64,000 nucleotides of DNA from Antedon mediterranea (GCF_964355755.1 NC_092671.1:16153501-16217500); one strand, 5' to 3'; shown: positions 23,001 to 34,600, counted from the stretch's first letter. Translations and numbers: made by a program. Notes: generated from the sequence alone by a model not told the origin.

Positions 23001-25152
23001 CACAGAAGCCCTCAGGATCCTACAATGCAAAATATTAATAAAGAAACTATTATTTATATTCAAAAAAATATATTTACCATAATTATTAGATAACAGTAAT
23101 TATATGATGATTATTATTATTATCCAAATCTCTGGGCAATTAGGTGGCACCTATTAGCTAAATACATTAAATAGATGTACGTCAAGATTTGATGTTGGAG
23201 ATGATTGAAGTAGTTTAATCAAAATGTCTGTTTTGTTCCCATACACAGTTTGTTTAAATATGTGTACAATTTCGTATTCAGGTATATAAGGTATCACTGC
23301 AATTTAAACATTGATTTTTTAGTTACTAACATTTGAAGTCTGACTCTTTGTTGCTTTGGCAATTTCAGGCATGTTCACTATTCTTTCAGCTTGCTCTTTC
23401 TCTATTTGCCGTTGAGCTAAAATAAAAGAAGTGACTGTTTAAAATTCATCACAGTATGTATTATTTATGTTATGTTTTAATGCTCTGGTGCACTGTGAAA
23501 GCAGTTCTTTTCAAATAGAGCACTGCTAGTAGCAAATAATAATAATAATTTAAAAAATATAGTCTTGACTTATGGTGGGAACAATAGCACTTGTTTTCTG
23601 TAGATTGTTAGTGCCCAGTAAAGTAGGCCTATAATTTGGTCATTGGAAAAGGTGGTTTGAATGTCATGTTTTACCCTCTCTTTGGATAGCTTTCTTTTGC
23701 CGTGAATCTGTCTTTGGTTGCTCGAATCTAGCCATTGCAGCCATGCCAGCCATCTGAGCTCCTTCACTAGACACTTGCCTGGGTGCACTTTGAGGTCTGC
23801 TACTGCTAGAGCTGGCAGCTGCAGGACTGTGAAAAAAAAGGGTAAAACAGTTATTTTTCATATTATATATAGGCCTAGGACTAATTTTAAAAAGTTTGCT
23901 TTTCTAGTATTAGTACATATGTTATGCGCGATTTGAACGATTTGCGCAATTTGAAATTGCGCAAAAAAAATCCTTGCGCAATTTGAATTGAAACATGTGT
24001 TTCAAATTGCGCAAGCAACGTATTAAATTGCGCAAGTAATCTGCAAATTGCGCAAGGTTTTTCGACAGATTGTGAAATCATGCACACCCATATTTTTATA
24101 GTAATTTCTAAGAATGATTCAAAATTAAACATAAATATCGCATTTCCTTATTTTAGTAGTGCAAATATTGTTATAAGTTAGCATACCGTCGAAGAACCGA
24201 CGAAGGAAAACGAAGCGGTGGTGTTCCACCAGGCGGGCGCGGCGCGGGCGGCCGGCTATACTACTCTAGCCTAGCTAGGGTCTGGACTACTGATACTGAC
24301 TAGGTTACATGGCCTAGCTTAAACTAATATTAAAAACTTAAAAAGTGAGTATTAAACATTATCTTCATTGAAATGGTCTTATTTATATAATAAAATACTA
24401 AATTTTAAACTCCTCTGCCTAGGCCTAGCCTAGCCATGTATGGGAAAATTTACAGTTCGTTTTCAAATTGCGCAAAGGTGTCATATTGCGCAAGAACTAT
24501 CTTGCGCAATTTACAAATTGTGCAGCGCAATTTAAAATTGCGCAAAGATTTTCTTGCGCAATTTGAAATTGCGCAAGTTGATTGCGCAATTTCAAATTGC
24601 GCAAAAAAATCCTTGCGCAATTTTAAATTGCGCAAGAATTCTTTGCGCAATTTCAAATTGCGCAAGGATTTTTTTGCGCAATTTCAAATTGCGCAAATCG
24701 TTCAAATCGCGCATAACACATACAGTACGTAGATAGTTAGTGGGCTATCATCAATTAATAAACACATTTTTAGTCTTGATCAAGATTAAAAATGTATTTA
24801 TTAATTAAATTGATAGCCTACTTTTTTGTGTGTGCATTGGATTGCATTGTTAGCCTATATACATAAATAACCTGCCATACAATTCATTTTAGCTAGTGCT
24901 CTATTCCGTCTGGCTAGCCTTCTTTGGCCTACTACACTAGCCAGCCTAGCTAATTAGGTACCCTACTAGGTAGGCTAGCCTCACTCAGTCAGAGTATCTA
25001 GGGAAGGGTAGGCATAACCTAACGCAGGAATGACAATTGTACAAAGATACCTACGATGTAGGCCTCTCATCTGTAAGCTTATGACCATCACCAGCTTTTT
25101 TAAACTTGTGGTCAAGCTTTTTTTGTTCAAAAAACTGCCCGATTTTCTTCAT
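17010..25152 (-). CDS. UBXN6: UBX domain-containing protein 6 / UBXD1 (10 coding exons, 445 aa)
   Basis: Cofactor of the p97/VCP ATPase, linked in animals to endolysosomal sorting and ubiquitin-dependent turnover (family knowledge). Minus-strand exons in order: 25152-25055, 23826-23675, 23416-23331, 23019-22891, 22492-22395, 21880-21726, 21169-20950, 20220-20090, 18062-17917, 17132-17010. All junctions are GT-AG and phases agree, giving 446 codons including TAA (human protein about 441 aa). The N terminus (MKKIGQFFEQKKLDHKFKK) matches the family start, which decides the ATG over upstream in-frame ones. An AAxxR p97-binding-type helix lies near residues 56-69. The PUB domain (about 150-250) contains HPNEEKYSKIRLGNKAFQER. 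The UBX domain (about 340-420) contains IRFPDG (347-352) and GTFYARDKL. Between them is the conserved FNLPSDFYNVTSQEVEREQ segment. No broken frame is seen. It is convergent with RAB27. Confidence 0.95.
17743..17896. mobile_element. AGCTCTGTC-MITE, copy 2 (beside UBXN6 exon 9 donor)
   Basis: Left end AGCTCTGTCTACACTATCAA, right end TTTGATAGTGTAGACAGA. It sits in the intron after UBXN6 exon 9, its near edge about 20 nt from that exon's last coding base (17917). The centre carries the family's TATGGTAGTGATA and TCCATATATGGGCACAT words, with a partial internal duplication. Confidence 0.85.
18569..19086. repeat. 37-bp minisatellite, 14 units (UBXN6 intron 8)
   Basis: Unit AACCTAGGGATTGATATACA plus AAGAACGAATGTTTATG, 37 bp, repeated 14 times with no spacers (518 bp). 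Variants are mostly ACG/ATG in the second half and GATATA/GACATA in the first. An early unit has GGTAGA. The array lies between UBXN6 exons 8 and 9 and is likely length-variable between individuals. Confidence 0.92.
19220..19750. mobile_element. 531-bp element with AAGATGTATTGTCCC ends
   Basis: Left end AAGATGTATTGTCCCTTTG and inverted right end AAGGGACAATACATCTTT. It lies in UBXN6 intron 8, just beyond the minisatellite. It is A/T-rich with paired TTGACTTTCACC / GTGAATAACTTTAA-type subterminal words. A partial relative starts at about 32352 (AAGATGTATTGCCCTCC). It has no coding capacity and is a likely non-autonomous DNA transposon. Confidence 0.75.
19751..19842 (+). repeat. 91-bp dispersed repeat, copy 1
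   Basis: The segment from AATGCTTTTCCTAATATATT to TTTAAACTAATGTAC recurs at 46085-46175 with only about two differences (TCGTCATC/TCGGCATC and GGCGTGGC/GGCGCGGC). It abuts the right end of the 531-bp inverted-repeat element here but not at the second site. Confidence 0.85.
21390..21655 (-). mobile_element. tRNA-headed SINE in UBXN6 intron 6
   Basis: On the minus strand the head (about 21654-21564) has an A-box-like GTGGCCAAGCGG (21644-21633) and a B-box-like GGGTTCAAAGC (21586-21576). The GGCCAAGCGGTTAAG string and wide box spacing resemble class II (Leu/Ser) tRNAs. A tRNA-unrelated body follows through CAGGTGTATTGGTACATCAC. It cannot be a functional tRNA because it does not close into a standard cloverleaf. 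Confidence 0.5.
22570..22625 (-). repeat. tRNA-like promoter boxes (SINE head remnant)
   Basis: Minus strand: CTAATGGTAAGATG (A-box-like, 22608-22595) and GGGTTTGAATCTC (B-box-like, 22584-22572). The spacing is too short for a full tRNA. It lies about 78 nt upstream of UBXN6 exon 5, inside intron 4. Confidence 0.4.
23919..24716. repeat. Inverted cluster of ~20 TTGCGCAA palindromes (UBXN6 intron 1)
   Basis: Block 1 (about 23919-24060) has six TTGCGCAA cores and block 2 (about 24463-24716) has fourteen, most joined as AAATTGCGCAA or TTGCGCAATTT. The outer ends are inverted copies: GTTATGCGCGATTTGAACGA at the left and TCGTTCAAATCGCGCATAAC at the right. The ~400-bp middle is unrelated and includes a GC-rich patch (24229-24256). 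The cores equal the palindromic C/EBP-type consensus ATTGCGCAAT. Open frames through it in several phases are by-products of the repeat. Confidence 0.9.
24741..24819. repeat. ~78-bp near-perfect palindrome (UBXN6 intron 1)
   Basis: Arms GGCTATCATCAATTAATAAA... and ...TTTATTAATTAAATTGATAG meet at a TTGATCAA centre near 24777-24784. There are only a few mismatches and no loop. It lies 25 bp beyond the TTGCGCAA cluster. Confidence 0.8.
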
Positions 25153-25318
25153 TTTGCCTTTTAAAACAGAAATAAAGGGGGCCAAAAACCTTGATGAATG
25201 CAGAGTGTGAAATAAAATATAAATAATGAGCAGCGCCCTCATTTTACAATTATCTCCATAAACTTTATTTGAACAACGCTTTTCAGCTGCAGCTGACACA
25301 CATTCTATTATATGACGT

Positions 25319-25613
25319 TAACCAAATTCCTTCACTTGCACTGCACTGCACTGCTGATGAAGGGCTAGTGTTGCCCGAAAGCTCTGCTAAATTTTCTGGC
25401 TGTTTTACTTCTCGTTTTGATTTAGCTTTATAAATTAATATATAAATCCAAAGGCAAATTACTGAAAAAATGACAATGCTGTGGGTATCAGTGGCTGGAT
25501 CTCAATGGAGATGCAAAATAAAAGCGAAAAGCTAAATAAAAACGAGAAGTAAAACAGCCAGAAAAGTTAGCAGAGCTTTCGGGCAACACTAGCCCTTTAT
25601 CAGTGCAAATGAT
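25319..25613. repeat. Head-to-head pair of the hammerhead-bearing 205-bp repeat
   Basis: A truncated plus copy (25319-25430) meets a full minus copy (25440-25613). The plus copy keeps CTGATGA (25354-25360), the GGGC/GCCC stem and GAAA (25377-25380), and carries a TGCAC TGCAC expansion upstream. The minus copy has CTGATAA, a change in a core base. The pair begins only about 170 bp upstream of the UBXN6 start codon. Confidence 0.8.
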
Positions 25614-27059
25614 ATATATTATAGAGCTCTATGCATTTACTAAAAACAATTGCAAAATAAATTACACCAAAACAATAAATTAAACCCAATAAAACGATTA
25701 GTAAGTACAGTAAGTTAATAATTAAAGAGCCAACCTGGAGAATTCATATATTGCATGAAACTTTTGGAAAACTGTATTAGTATTATATTAAATTGTATCA
25801 TAGATAAAAGTTTAAGTTTGGAGGTTAAACAGACGAAAAATCAGTTATAACAAATTCGAAATTATCTCAAGTCAGCGTGTATTGATAGATTTTTAACTAT
25901 TGTTAGTTGGTTATCAATTATGTGACCTTATGATTCCAAAAAGCCTAAGCCATAGTACTTGCTGTAAATTTTCGGATAGAATTATCGGACATTGGCCAAT
26001 AAAATTTAGTAATTTACGGTTAATTTATCATAAATATGTTTGCCTTGACAGGTTTTAAAAGGATTCCTTAACACAAAGGTTTCCACACTTGAATGCTGCG
26101 ATCTTTGTTTGCAACAATATGTTACGCTTGAAGAAATACGGTTAAGAGATATAAATGTATTACAATCATCCGTATGCCTCCATTCTACTAGTTTCAGTTC
26201 AGGACAATGACTATTAACCTTGCTGAACCTTGCAGTTTTTCAAAGCCTATGCTTACTTCGTTTTGGTAGTACCGGATTCTGGAATTTAACGTAGGCCTTA
26301 ATAATTAATAGCAAAAACAACATAGGCCAACAATGTGCTTATCGTTGAAGGTTTTAACTAACTGTATGTTCTTGTGTGTTGGAGATCTCTGGGCAATTAT
26401 ATGGAAGAGGATATCAAACGTCTTTGACTACTTTTCTTGTTTGGTGAGTATACATACCATTCATACTAGATCACATGACTAAAGACATTAAAAGTGTCGG
26501 GACATAACGGTATGTAGGAGGAACCGTCAATGAATTTTCCATATTCTTTAGTGACAACTGCATTCGTTGCCTTTGAATAGGAGAATTTAAGAGGAGGCGC
26601 AATTTTATAAATCCGGAAAACATTAATAATGTTGGTAGGCCGCTAAGTTTTATTTTTGTCGGATTTTAATTTCAGAAAGACAGTGCATCTTAAATAGCAT
26701 CTGATGTGTTTTCTTTACAGGTCCCAGATATCGAATAGCAATAGTAGAATGTCCAATCGGTGCAGTAAGACTATCTATTCACCTCGAACTGAGAAGAGGC
26801 ATGAAGACATTAGGATCGGATGTTACAGCACTGGAATGATGGTGGAATACCACGCGAGAGCCCGTGCTAAAATGTTTGCCGTGTTTGATATATAATGCCT
26901 TATTATAAAATTTAGAACTATTTATTTAATGTATTCAGTATTGGGCATTCTGAATAGCTTGACTCAATGAATGTGTATAGGCCTACGTTGCATTGGCTAT
27001 GGTTGACATTTAAGCATCGTCATCATCTCTCATGAAGGATTACAATCAGTCAGTGGCGG

Positions 27060-27262
27060 ACTCAAAACATTAAAGAAGGGCGCATCATACCAACTGACGA
27101 AAATATAACACTTACTATATTAATCAAAAGGCAAATCACAGACAAAACGACACTTCTTTAGTTTCAGTTACTTGATCTTGAAGATACAAATAAAATGAAG
27201 CAAACAGCTAAATAAAATGTTGCACTCTCTTTCGGGTAACGCTACCCGTCTATCATTGTCAA
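27060..27262 (-). repeat. Diverged copy of the hammerhead-bearing repeat
   Basis: On the minus strand ATGATAGA, GGGTA, AGCGT, TACCC, GAAA occupies the place of the motif in the other copies. TTTAGCTG and TTTGTATCTTCAAGATCAAG match the TTTAGC and TATCTCCATTGAGATCCAG parts of the full copies. Stem II bases differ but still pair. Confidence 0.5.
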
Positions 27263-28932
27263 GTAGAATTAACTTTTGCCTTTAAAGTAGTTGATGAAAT
27301 TGAATTGTTAATGAAAAGATTCCCCATCCGCCCTATCTCTCCATATTAGCCCACCCTAGGAAAAAATCAGCCGTCTTCCTAAGTAAAGTATGTAGGTCAT
27401 AATGTATAATATGTTTTAGGAGTTTTGTCAAAAATTATAAATGACTTAATTAATATTTATATAAAAAATTTAAGCCTAATATTGTGATACAGAATAAAAT
27501 GTGATTCATAAATACATTTTCTTAACGTATTATCTCTCTGAAGATAATTCAAGTATATTATTGGCATGTTTCTCCTCCATGTGAAAGGTGACTAGGACCT
27601 ATCGACTCAAATTGATGGTTATTCTGTACTAAATAATGATTTCTCATCCTTATTTTTCATATTATTAATGTATACAAAAAACATTTACAGGCACAGAACG
27701 TATTCTATAAACATCAGTTATCGATGGGTGGATTAAAAACGTTTCTGTTTTAATTTTATTATAAGTCGAGCACACACAGTGTGCTACATCTACATTCTGC
27801 ACCGCCAGTGTAGAACATTTAGCATCACAGCAGTTAGTTACCCAAATCCACTGTCATGACCGACAGTAGCTGGTACTAATTTACCGAACAATCAAATAGT
27901 AACATGTAATTAGCGAAAACAAATACTATATATAAATAATTCACGATTATTCGAAACTATATTTTATGTATAAGACATTTATTTATCATAATCCATATAC
28001 ATACTTTAATAATCCAATATAACATTTAATCTATATAATTAACTTAATCTTACACAATTGAATATATTGTATATCCATTAAATAACGACGAACGATCTAT
28101 CTGTTCAATTGTGATGTTTGTACGAGATACAGACTTCATACACCTATACTTAATTAATCGTTACCACTGTTGTCCTGTAGTGTAATGGCTTAATTACACT
28201 TGTAATTAAAACTAACAATGTTTTTAAATAATAATATATTTTAATAATTAGTATTTAGTCCAATTGCGCTTATTCCTTTTAACATGGTTTTTTTTTTTAA
28301 TTTATCATTTATTCCTGAACCTGAAACTTAGACCTTATTTGCATCAACTTCATAATCTATACAAAGCCTGACCTCATGAAATATTTTTGCAGTACATCAA
28401 CTATGAAGTCTTAATAGAACTAGGCGCGGCCTACGTACGTGGTGTACCGCAAACTACATTGATTTTCACTATTCACACAATAGTCCCAATATTAAAAAAA
28501 TCAACACATCCCATGTGTTTTTACATTATTTGGTTCATTTCATGAAGTCATGAAAACAATCATTTTGTGCAAATTTCTTTAAAAACAAATGCCTAATTAA
28601 AAAGTTAAATTGTTTGAGCTGCTGAGAGGTTGATGTTGGTTACAATGATATATCAAATATTCGTAAGTGCGTGACAAGCTTGTTCTACATGGAGGAGTTA
28701 TTAGAATACTATAACAGACTTCTTTGTAGTTATTTATAAAGGGTACCCCCAAATTTGATATTTCTATTGTTATAATATCACTTTCATGCTTGCTCTATTG
28801 TTATAAAATCAATCGTGACAACCACATTGTGAATAAAATGTGACGTTTTCTGACAATTAACAATAATGCTTAGTTAGACCACGAAGGAATTATATAAATA
28901 ATTCATTCATGTGTTTCCCTGCTGCCTGTAAT

Positions 28933-29086
28933 GCTCTGTCTACACTATCAAACTAGTTTGAATAAAGTGTTACATGTCCTAATATGGTAGGGATATTCCC
29001 AAATATGGTAATGATATGACATTATCATGTCCATATATGAACACATAACATTTTTGTTGTCACAGTTTGATAGTGTAGACAGAGCT
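28933..29086. mobile_element. AGCTCTGTC-MITE, copy 3
   Basis: Left GCTCTGTCTACACTATCAAA, right TTTGATAGTGTAGACAGAGC, about 154 bp. It has the internal TATGGTAATGATATGACAT and GTCCATATATGAACAC words of the family. It lies between UBXN6 and AP3S, away from any exon. Confidence 0.85.
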
Positions 29087-29951
29087 TAACTGGTGAGTTA
29101 TGTACTTGTTTTTGGTTGAAATAAAATTAATTAAAATACAACATATAATGTGAATAAATACATTTACAAAGGTTAATATTTAAATATATCTTATTTTGGG
29201 AGACTATTCAAATTTTACACAATGTAGTGAAGATTCACTGTACCATCACAATTAGGGCATTTTAACAAACAATTAGTTTCGCTTCAGCTAGACCAAATTA
29301 AATTTCCATTGATTTCTTTTTTCTTTTTATTATATCTATACAAAAAAAAATCTTCGTCTTATAATTAAATATAAGTACTGCATTACCATATTTTTGTTAT
29401 AAACTTTGCCTAAAGGTTACCCAATAGATGACAGAAAGTTGTGTTAGACATTTGGAGGCATAAGCCAGTTATACCATTGAGTAACTTTATAGTCATACAG
29501 AGCTTCCAAACCAACATACAGTACCCAGGTATGTATGCCTTTGAGGTGCAAGTTAGTCATATGAACTTAGGCTCCCCCAAATTCTTATATTTTGGTCTTT
29601 ATAAAAGTTAATAGAAATCTTCAATTGGTCTTTTTCTTTGGAAACACACATTATATCACTATATATTGACATTTAAAAACACAAGTTAAATCTAAAATAA
29701 TATTATTTCAACAACTGATATTAACAGTAGTGACACCATAACAGCTACATTTTAAATTTACAATATACAAATTAAAATCTATGATAAATATTATTACTAC
29801 CGCACATTCTTCTTAGATTATTGTTTTGAACATAAATTCTTCAAATTAATGTATTTTAACTTATCTATTATTAATATTTATTAACAATCAATGAGTTGGC
29901 TGTGAGCACCATTAGGTGTTACATAACATGTACCACGGAGAAATAAGCCAT

Positions 29952-30078
29952 AGCTCTGTATACACTAAGTGTGTTGTGCCTAAAAATAGTATAGTAATAA
30001 TATGACATCATCATGTCCATATATTTTAGGCACATCACATTTTGTTGTCACATCAAGTTTGATAGTGTAGAGAGAGCT
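29952..30078. mobile_element. AGCTCTGTC-MITE, copy 4 (degenerate)
   Basis: The left end is eroded (AGCTCTGTATACACTAAGTG). The right end TTTGATAGTGTAGAGAGAGC is well kept. The centre keeps ATATGACATCATCATGTCCA. It is shorter (127 bp) than the other copies. Confidence 0.7.
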
Positions 30079-30960
30079 TTAAAAGAAATAAACATATTTC
30101 TCCATGCATCATACAAAGTTTTCCTAATAAACTGTTTTCAACCATAAATAAGTTCACCATTATCACAATACTTTAATTCTTGCAGTTCAACATTCTGATT
30201 TGTGCCTTATGTGTGCCTTTTGTAAATCTTTCTAGACCTCGAGTTATTTACTATATTACAAAATTGGTAGATTAGACTAATGTGGTCAATATCCTATAGA
30301 TGTGAGGAATATTAACAACATTGTTTTGATGTATTATTATCTCAAAACTGGACTTTCTGAAAATGGAAACTTTCCCAAATTAGGGTAAGGTCTTCCACAC
30401 TATTTAAAATTTATTCTGAAAACCATTCGAGAAAGTCTAAGTGCGTCCAGATTGAAGAATTTTAATCGTACATTATTTCTTTCTAAAAATCATTAAAATT
30501 AATTCCAGATTTGCAGAGTCTGAATGTAATATTCTACTTAAAATTCACAGACTTTGGTTTCCCAGCGCATTCTTCATAGGCGTGTAATGTATACCTGAAC
30601 ATATGCTGATAACCTTTCTAAAAGCTTAAACATTAACAATAATTTACTCCTCAGAAAGCCTACCAGTAAATTAATTAAAGTAATTTCTGGCCTGGCAATA
30701 AGTGCAATCATTTAACCAATCAATGTTTTACTGTACTGTATTCTTCATTTAGAATATTGATTGTTATACCAGCTAGCTAGCTACTAGCTACACACATCTA
30801 AACTGCACTTTATAGGTACATGTAGGGTGCTCAGTATAACAAGACATTAGACACGGTAAACCTTCAGGTGTTTAACCACATTGTTGAAAGAAAACTGAAA
30901 CAAAAAAAAACAATATATCATTTAAGCTACAGTACTTCAAATTAGTTTTTCAATTATCAT

Positions 30961-31030
30961 TGTGTTAGTTGGTGTACAAGTACCCACTGCTTCCTTGGAG
31001 GCAGAAGGTCTTGGGTTCAAGTCCCACCTA
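30961..31030 (+). repeat. tRNA-like promoter boxes (SINE head remnant)
   Basis: TTAGTTGGTGTACAAG (A-box-like, 30964-30980) and GGGTTCAAGTCCC (B-box, 31013-31025) have plausible tRNA spacing. An acceptor stem does not pair, so it is a tRNA-derived remnant, not a gene. Confidence 0.45.
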
Positions 31031-31095
31031 AGAATTGCAAATTTTCATCAAACTTTATGGCAAAAATTGACTAAGTAACCATTAGGAGGGAATGA

Positions 31096-31241
31096 AGCTC
31101 TGTCTATGTGATATATATATATATATATATATGGACACGATGATGTCATATCACTACCATATTTGTGTATATCACTACAACATTTGGGCACATCACCCTT
31201 TTTTGTCAAACTACAGTATTTTGATAGTGTAGAAAGGGCTT
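31096..31241. mobile_element. AGCTCTGTC-MITE, copy 5
   Basis: The left end AGCTCTGTCTATGTG runs into an (AT)n microsatellite (about 31112-31132) that seems to have grown inside the element. The right half keeps TATCACTACCATATTTG and TTTGATAGTGTAGAAAGGGC. It lies about 430 bp beyond the AP3S stop codon. Confidence 0.75.
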
Positions 31242-31400
31242 AACATTAACAACTCAACTTGCTTACAACTCCCTGACACAAGTTTCTCTATAGAAAATCT
31301 TATAAATATTATTTTTTATCATTACATATTATTTATTTAAATATTGTTATATAAAAATATTGTTATTGTTACATAAATGAAAATGACCCAAACAATACAA

Positions 31401-31406
31401 TTTATT
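31401..31406 (-). terminator. Candidate poly(A) signal for AP3S
   Basis: AATAAA on the minus strand, 262 nt past the AP3S stop codon, with a second copy ten bases on. It is the first good signal in a plausible position. No transcript support. Confidence 0.35.
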
Positions 31407-31667
31407 ACATTTTATTACCAAAAATATATTTTTTATTTGTAAATACTTTTTATAATGCAATGAGTGCTAGAGGTGAAGTTGAAATTACAAGTATAATAAA
31501 AAAAAGGATGTTAAAATAGTAATTGGGAAAACAAACTCTACAGGTGGTGTTAATTCAAACAGTGCTTATAACAAATAAAACACAAATTTGCATATGAAAG
31601 GTGTAGTTATAATATTGAAAAGAAATCTGCATGATATTAACTGTTAATTTACCTGCAATATTCCTCC

Positions 31668-34600
31668 TCACTTGAAGGAAGGTAGATTTGGAAGCTGGAT
31701 GTTAGGTGTAGGAATGTTGGGCAGATTAATACTTTTGACAGCAGCAGCTGCTCTGGCTGGGGCAGCAGATAGACCAGCCTACAGTAAGATTACAATAATA
31801 TTATTAAATGGGCTTGCTAATACTATATCAATGAGCTTTGAAATTTACACAACTTTATAACCACTATTGCTCATAAGACAAAAAACAGGTAATACCTGTA
31901 TAGCTTTTAAACAAAAATTCTTTCAAAATTGGCAAAACAGTGTTGATCACATGTCAATTTTACTTGAATTTAGGGCACCATTGATCCAGGATTTTGTTAA
32001 CATGGGACAAAGCGCTAAAATATAATATTAATAGTCGGCCAAAAGTAGATAAAAAAGTAGTTACTTAATTTTAAGTAGGATCTGTACCCCATGGATCGTT
32101 TATTATTGGATTATTTGATTAATTATTATGCAAATTACAGTGCTCAATAGTGTAATTAAAGCACCCTCCACCAGCTTGTTACATGCCTGTATGTGCACAG
32201 GTAGGTGTAGCCTTACCTCTTGTTTTTCCAATTTACTTTGTTCATCAATCCTAGTCAATATCTCTGTCATGTTTGTTTCTAGTACCATGCCACCCATCAC
32301 AAGCTCCGACAATATATAGTGCACCTATTTATAATATTGGATGTGTTAAAAGATGTATTGCCCTCCATCCAAAACATAATGAATAGGCCATTTTGTAGTG
32401 TCCATAAAGTTATTCACTTTTGCCAAAAATGAAAGTGATTTTGTTTAATATTCTTTCACAAGTATCTATCATTAATCTTTCTATTATCTGTTTTGATAAA
32501 ACTGTATTTCACAGTATTTATAGTACTCATATAGTACTTTTCATTTTACAACCTGTTTAAAAGATCAAGGAACTTTTAGAGAAGTGGTTTAAAATTACAA
32601 GGAATATAAACAGGTCAATTTTAATGGATTCCTACAAAGTATTTCAATACAAAAAAAAGTAGTTCAAATCTACTGTTAAACAGCTTGATCTTTATATTAG
32701 TTAACAATGCCTTTTGTGTTGAAATGTGTCACCTGAACGCACCTTTTTATTTTGAAGGTCAGGTGTTAATTCAACTATTAAACAGGTAGTTATTACTCCT
32801 GTGTAAAGATATTTAGTACAGTATAGGAGTTTACAACTACTTTGTATAAATGGTAGAACTCCATGTTAAATGTTAATATATTTATATAGCTTCTTGTTCC
32901 ATAAACAATGTCGTCTCAATGCGCTTGAGAGAGGGAAAAAATAAGTAAACCAAGAAAAAGCCTAACAACCTAAACAATAAAATGATCAATAAATGATATT
33001 GCACAAAAATGTTATGCATAAGTTACAAAAGAGTGTACTAGTTCACACACAGCAACTGTCACAAACTCATCATAGTACTATACACTGGGCCCTCTATGAG
33101 AACAGTCTTTGACTGAAGGGGCTATCCAGTACAAAGAATAAATAATTCATAATTCAGCGGTAGGTACCAGCATGGTTGGTTAAAACTGACCATTTATTAT
33201 TTTTTAACGCACATACTAGCTTTTTCTGTTCAATTTCAAGTACAATAGTTCATTTTTTGTAATGAAATTACAGATTTACATCCAAAACAGTATCCAGTTT
33301 ACCAATGAATTCACCCATTTATCAAATTCTATTGACGCTACTGCACCTTTTTTTGGCTCAGTCGTTTCACATCGAAAGAAAGCATGTAGGGATACTGTAT
33401 TATATTATGCTATGAGGTATACAGTATTTCAAGATAGAGGGCAGCAGATTGTTAAATCTAATTTATACCCTTCATAATCAAAAATTGTTTTGCTTATGAA
33501 ATTACAAATTCTACTAAACTAATAAGACTGACTAAAACCAAAGAAATTAATTTCATGCTGTATTGAAAACTTCAGACCTACCTTGTCAACATGGAATATT
33601 AGGTCTAATTCACAAACATTCTCAAAACATTTATCTAGTGTTTCAACAAAAACCTGAAACATAAATCAATAAACTGTAAAGCATTGAGATATTATAGTGA
33701 AAAATAATATCACTATAATATCTCAATGGTAAAAGCTAAGCTTTTCATTTAACAGGATGTTAGACAATAGGTCTTTTTTTATTTAAACTTTGACCCTTGA
33801 TTTGTGTTATACTGTTAGAAATTCTCCATTGGACTCCAAGATGGAGTCGAAATGTTGTTCTTTTTTAAGCATTATTTTCCTATTATTTAAACTTCATTGG
33901 ATTGCAAAATCTAGCTTACTTGCCAACACTAATACAGTTCAATAATGCGTTCAAAACTGGAATGGAAAGTTTAAATGTTGGTTCAGGATTACATAATAAG
34001 CGGAAACCTAACAAGTAGCCTACCTGTATAAGATCTAAAATTCCAAGCTCACTTTCTGAGGAATCAACACAGAAAACAAAGTATAATGTAGCATAATGTC
34101 TGTACACTATTTTGTAATCTGAGCCTCCAATTAATCTAAAAATAAAACAAAAAAATGAATATGAAGATGTTTTCCTTCAAAAAATAATTTACCTTACCTT
34201 GGAACAGTAGATAAAGACATGTTTAAATTACATTTAAGGATGTAATCAGAGCAATCGTAAGTAAGCCTTAAAGTAGCAGTTTGTAAGCTCTGGGTAGTGC
34301 TTGTGAAGACACTCTTTGTATTAAGTTATTTAAACCGTTCTACAGACAATGTGCTACCAGGAAGATGTAAAATAAACCTGGTGCTATTTCTGCATACACA
34401 AGGAATGATACATGCTAGCGAACTAGCATTGCGTAGACGCAATTAATACTTCAAAGCAGCCTTGCAAGTAAATGCACCTTGTATTAAGCATCGTGTAGAA
34501 TAGATGCTCACTAAAATATATAATGTTCAGTCGATGTACAGTAACTTTACCTCAGATGAAAGGCCGTCTGAACATCTATTCTATTGTTAGCATATTTTTC

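Larger units (their letters stand above)
25153..31667. other. Intergenic region between UBXN6 and AP3S
   Basis: It begins with the UBXN6 promoter and 5' UTR and ends with AP3S 3' sequence. It holds the head-to-head pair of the 205-bp repeat (25319-25613), a diverged relative (27060-27262), three AGCTCTGTC-MITE copies and a tRNA-like remnant (30961-31030). I see no supported coding exon. Short frames such as 26704-26895 show no family features. Confidence 0.5.

Noticed and set aside
24436-24736. Overlapping open frames on both strands with AQFEIAQ / LRKDFLRN-like repeats
   Set aside because: They are translations of the TTGCGCAA palindromic array, open in several phases because of the repeat unit, with no conserved protein.
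26704-26895. 63-codon frame between UBXN6 and AP3S
   Set aside because: It has an acceptor-like CAG before it but no similarity or partner exon that I could find.
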